This document shows, piece by piece, positions 5,901-7,004 of a DNA stretch of 7,004 nt. This DNA is from Chloroflexota bacterium. GTDB taxonomy: Bacteria; Chloroflexota; Anaerolineae; J102. The first letter of the stretch is position 1. Every line of letters starts with the position of its first letter. Below the pieces are notes generated by a model. The model saw only the letters and a list, made by a program, of their open reading frames with translations, was not told the DNA's origin and ran no database searches. A program made the position numbers and the translations under genes. The DNA lies in NCBI GenBank assembly GCA_013152695.1, contig JAADFV010000114.1, forward strand, positions 1 through 7,004. The letters are read 5' to 3'.

Positions 5901-6392
5901 GTGGCAGAAGAAAATATCCCAACCCCAGAAAATACATCTGAAACTCCGAAAGAAACAACTACCGAAGCAGCAGCCCCCACCCCAGAAACATCCGAAGCCA
6001 CCACACCAGTGGCTGAAACAGCCGCACCCGTGGCCGAAACGGCAGCACCAGCGGCACCAGCGGCACCAGCGAAACCAGCAGCGGCACCGGCAGCTTCTGC
6101 ACCCCGGCCCCAACATTCCCCCCAGCGCCGGCCCCCAGCCCCCCGCTCACGTGCTCGTACCCGCCGTCGACGTGTCTGCTCATTTTGTGTCGACCGAATT
6201 GATTACATCGATTACAAAAAACCGGATCACCTCCTGCCATACATCTCCGGCAACGGCAAGATAACCAGTCGCCGACGCACCGGCACCTGCGCTAAACACC
6301 AGCGGCGCCTGGCCATCGCCATCAAACGTGCTCGCTTCCTGGCCCTACTTCCCTACACGGCTGACCATATCCGCCTGTATGGAAACAACTAA
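5901..6392 (+). CDS. rpsR: 30S ribosomal protein bS18 with long low-complexity N-terminal extension
   Basis: 163 residues from GTG 5901, about twice the usual ~75. The core starts near residue 89: [46 protein letters not shown], then [17 protein letters not shown]. It is bS18, partner of bS6 on the 30S platform. C93, C96 and C130 with H133 are the residues expected of the zinc-binding form. Residues 1-70 are Ala/Pro/Glu/Thr-rich and acidic, with VAETAAP twice and AAP/APA repeats; about 71-88 are Pro/Arg-rich and basic. I chose GTG 5901 because GGAGGA (5891-5896) lies four bases upstream of it. ATG 5889 in the same frame adds four residues but overlaps that ribosome site and has none of its own. 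It is the last gene of the cluster; rplI does not follow directly. Confidence 0.95.
   Translation: MAEENIPTPENTSETPKETTTEAAAPTPETSEATTPVAETAAPVAETAAPAAPAAPAKPAAAPAASAPRPQHSPQRRPPAPRSRARTRRRRVCSFCVDRIDYIDYKKPDHLLPYISGNGKITSRRRTGTCAKHQRRLAIAIKRARFLALLPYTADHIRLYGNN
6009..6077 (+). repeat. In-frame tandem repeats in rpsR
   Basis: Two adjacent 21-base units (6009-6029, 6030-6050) both encode VAETAAP. Three 9-base units follow (6051-6059 and 6060-6068 identical, GCGGCACCA; 6069-6077 diverged) and encode AAP, AAP, AKP. They make up the middle of the S18 extension. The 21-base copies differ mainly at third codon positions, so the repeat is kept at protein level. The 9-base copies are exact and could expand or contract by slippage. 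Confidence 0.8.
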
Positions 6393-6402
6393 CCCCACCC
6401 AT
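6387..6402 (+). repeat. 16-bp direct repeat, left copy (spans rpsR stop)
   Basis: AACTAACCCCACCCAT, identical to 6453-6468 and 66 bases upstream of it. It includes the last codon and TAA stop of rpsR. The two copies bracket the terminator hairpin. Confidence 0.7.
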
Positions 6403-6411
6403 GACCCCACC

Positions 6412-6446
6412 AAGGCATAGGAGCCTCCCCTCCTATGCCTTTCCTT
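6412..6446 (+). terminator. Hairpin terminator after rpsR
   Basis: Perfect 12-bp stem AAGGCATAGGAG (6412-6423) with CTCCTATGCCTT (6430-6441), a 6-nt loop CCTCCC, then a short interrupted T tract (TTCCTT). It lies 19 bases after the rpsR stop, as expected for the end of rpsF-ssb-rpsR. The T tract is weak, so some read-through into the foldase gene is possible. On the minus strand the stem is followed by GG, so it is one-directional. Confidence 0.75.
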
Positions 6447-6452
6447 ACTAGA

Positions 6453-6468
6453 AACTAACCCCACCCAT
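6453..6468 (+). repeat. 16-bp direct repeat, right copy
   Basis: Identical to 6387-6402. It lies between the terminator and the start of the foldase gene, 21 bases before its ATG. Confidence 0.7.
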
Positions 6469-6489
6469 TTGGCATTCGGCAAAGACATC

Positions 6490-7004
6490 ATGACAAAAAA
6501 ACGTCGTGCCCCTGCAGAAGAACAGACTCAACAATCAGAACCGCGACGCCACCGACGTTTGCGACAAAAAGAGGCAAAGACCGAGCGCCTCATCCTTCTG
6601 GTTACAGGCATCACCTTAGCTGTGGTTGCCATCTTGATTGTAGCGGGCCTCCTGAATGTATATGTGTTCCAATCGCGTAAAGCGATTGCCAAGGTCAACC
6701 AAGATAAAATCACCGTCGCCCAGTTCCAACGGCGGCTTCGCTTCGAGCAAGACAATCTGGTCAACCAAATCCAACAATACATTCAATTTGGCCAGCAGTT
6801 CGCCGGACAAACGGGAACGAATCCCTTCCAATCGATCATCAACCAGCTCCTTAGCAACCTTAGCAGCCCTGATAATTACTCATTGACCGTGCTGGACAAG
6901 ATGATCGAAGAAACACTGATCCGGCAACTGGCAGTACAATATGATGTCAGCGTCAGCCCCGACGAAGTACAAACGACTATCGAGGAGCAATTTGGTTACG
7001 ACCG
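6490..7004 (+). CDS. Membrane-anchored SurA-N-like peptidyl-prolyl isomerase/foldase (5' part)
   Basis: 171 codons are present and the frame is open at the right edge, so the gene is cut by the window. The first ~30 residues are polar and strongly basic (KKRR, RRHRRLRQKEAK). One hydrophobic segment follows at about 34-58 (LILLVTGITLAVVAILIVAGLL), then a long outward-facing part, as in a type II membrane anchor. From about residue 66, AIAKVNQDKITVAQFQRRL is the typical opening of SurA N-terminal chaperone domains (A-x-VN-x-x-xIT-x-x-x-F). A Gln/Asn-rich helical stretch with an insert-like part (about 100-130) follows, then MIEETLIRQLAVQYDVSVSPDEV, the usual second half of that domain. A PPIC rotamase domain would be expected beyond the window. 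ATG 6490 has no clear Shine-Dalgarno sequence. A TTG at 6469 in frame is no better. It probably folds exported proteins. Confidence 0.82.
   Translation, partial: MTKKRRAPAEEQTQQSEPRRHRRLRQKEAKTERLILLVTGITLAVVAILIVAGLLNVYVFQSRKAIAKVNQDKITVAQFQRRLRFEQDNLVNQIQQYIQFGQQFAGQTGTNPFQSIINQLLSNLSSPDNYSLTVLDKMIEETLIRQLAVQYDVSVSPDEVQTTIEEQFGYD

Noticed and set aside
6009..6077. Short regular repeats as a possible CRISPR-like array
   Set aside because: The units are 9 and 21 bases, in frame, without unique spacers, and encode the Ala/Pro extension of S18.
5853..6116. Cys/Trp/Gly-rich 87-residue frame on the minus strand opposite rpsR
   Set aside because: It is the antisense reading of the Ala/Pro repeat codons of the S18 extension. 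The apparent Cys-rich repeat follows from GCA/CCA codons read backwards, and there is no ribosome site.

Overview
The window looks like a chromosomal stretch of a bacterium, most plausibly a member of the Chloroflexota (Anaerolineae-like). That placement is an inference. It rests on the gene content, on a bS18 with a long Ala/Pro/Glu extension, and on a SurA-type foldase placed directly after an rpsF-ssb-rpsR cluster. No marker here settles the phylum. By eye the coding part is of moderate G+C, while the first ~260 bases are clearly richer in G+C (about 67% over bases 1-240).

Layout. Bases 1-283 hold no supportable gene but contain four short hairpins. Two genes follow on the minus strand, separated by 3 bases: a polyprenyl-phosphate-type family 2 glycosyltransferase (284-1279) and, upstream of it, a flippase-like UPF0104/MprF-N-type membrane protein (1283 to about 2293). 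Divergent from them on the plus strand is a large GT-C (family 39-like) membrane glycosyltransferase (2427-4487). The three together resemble a lipid-linked sugar donor pathway: make polyprenyl-P-sugar, flip it, then transfer it outside the membrane.

A compact tRNA-Pro(CGG) unit lies on the minus strand (4563-4636), with its own near-consensus promoter and an intrinsic terminator. Diverging from it on the plus strand is the rpsF (bS6) - ssb - rpsR (bS18) cluster. It has a recognisable promoter and a ~110-nt leader that can fold into a long hairpin. That hairpin has CCG at its tip and pairs over the rpsF ribosome binding site, as expected of S6:S18 autoregulation. A strong hairpin terminator follows rpsR, flanked by an exact 16-bp direct repeat. 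The window ends inside a membrane-anchored SurA-N-like peptidyl-prolyl isomerase/foldase gene (from 6490, open at the right edge).

I see no CRISPR array, transposase, phage gene, toxin-antitoxin pair or obvious defence system. The most interesting signals are regulatory (the rpsF leader), the tandem-repeat S18 extension, and the possibly leaderless GT-C gene behind a 10-bp tandem repeat.
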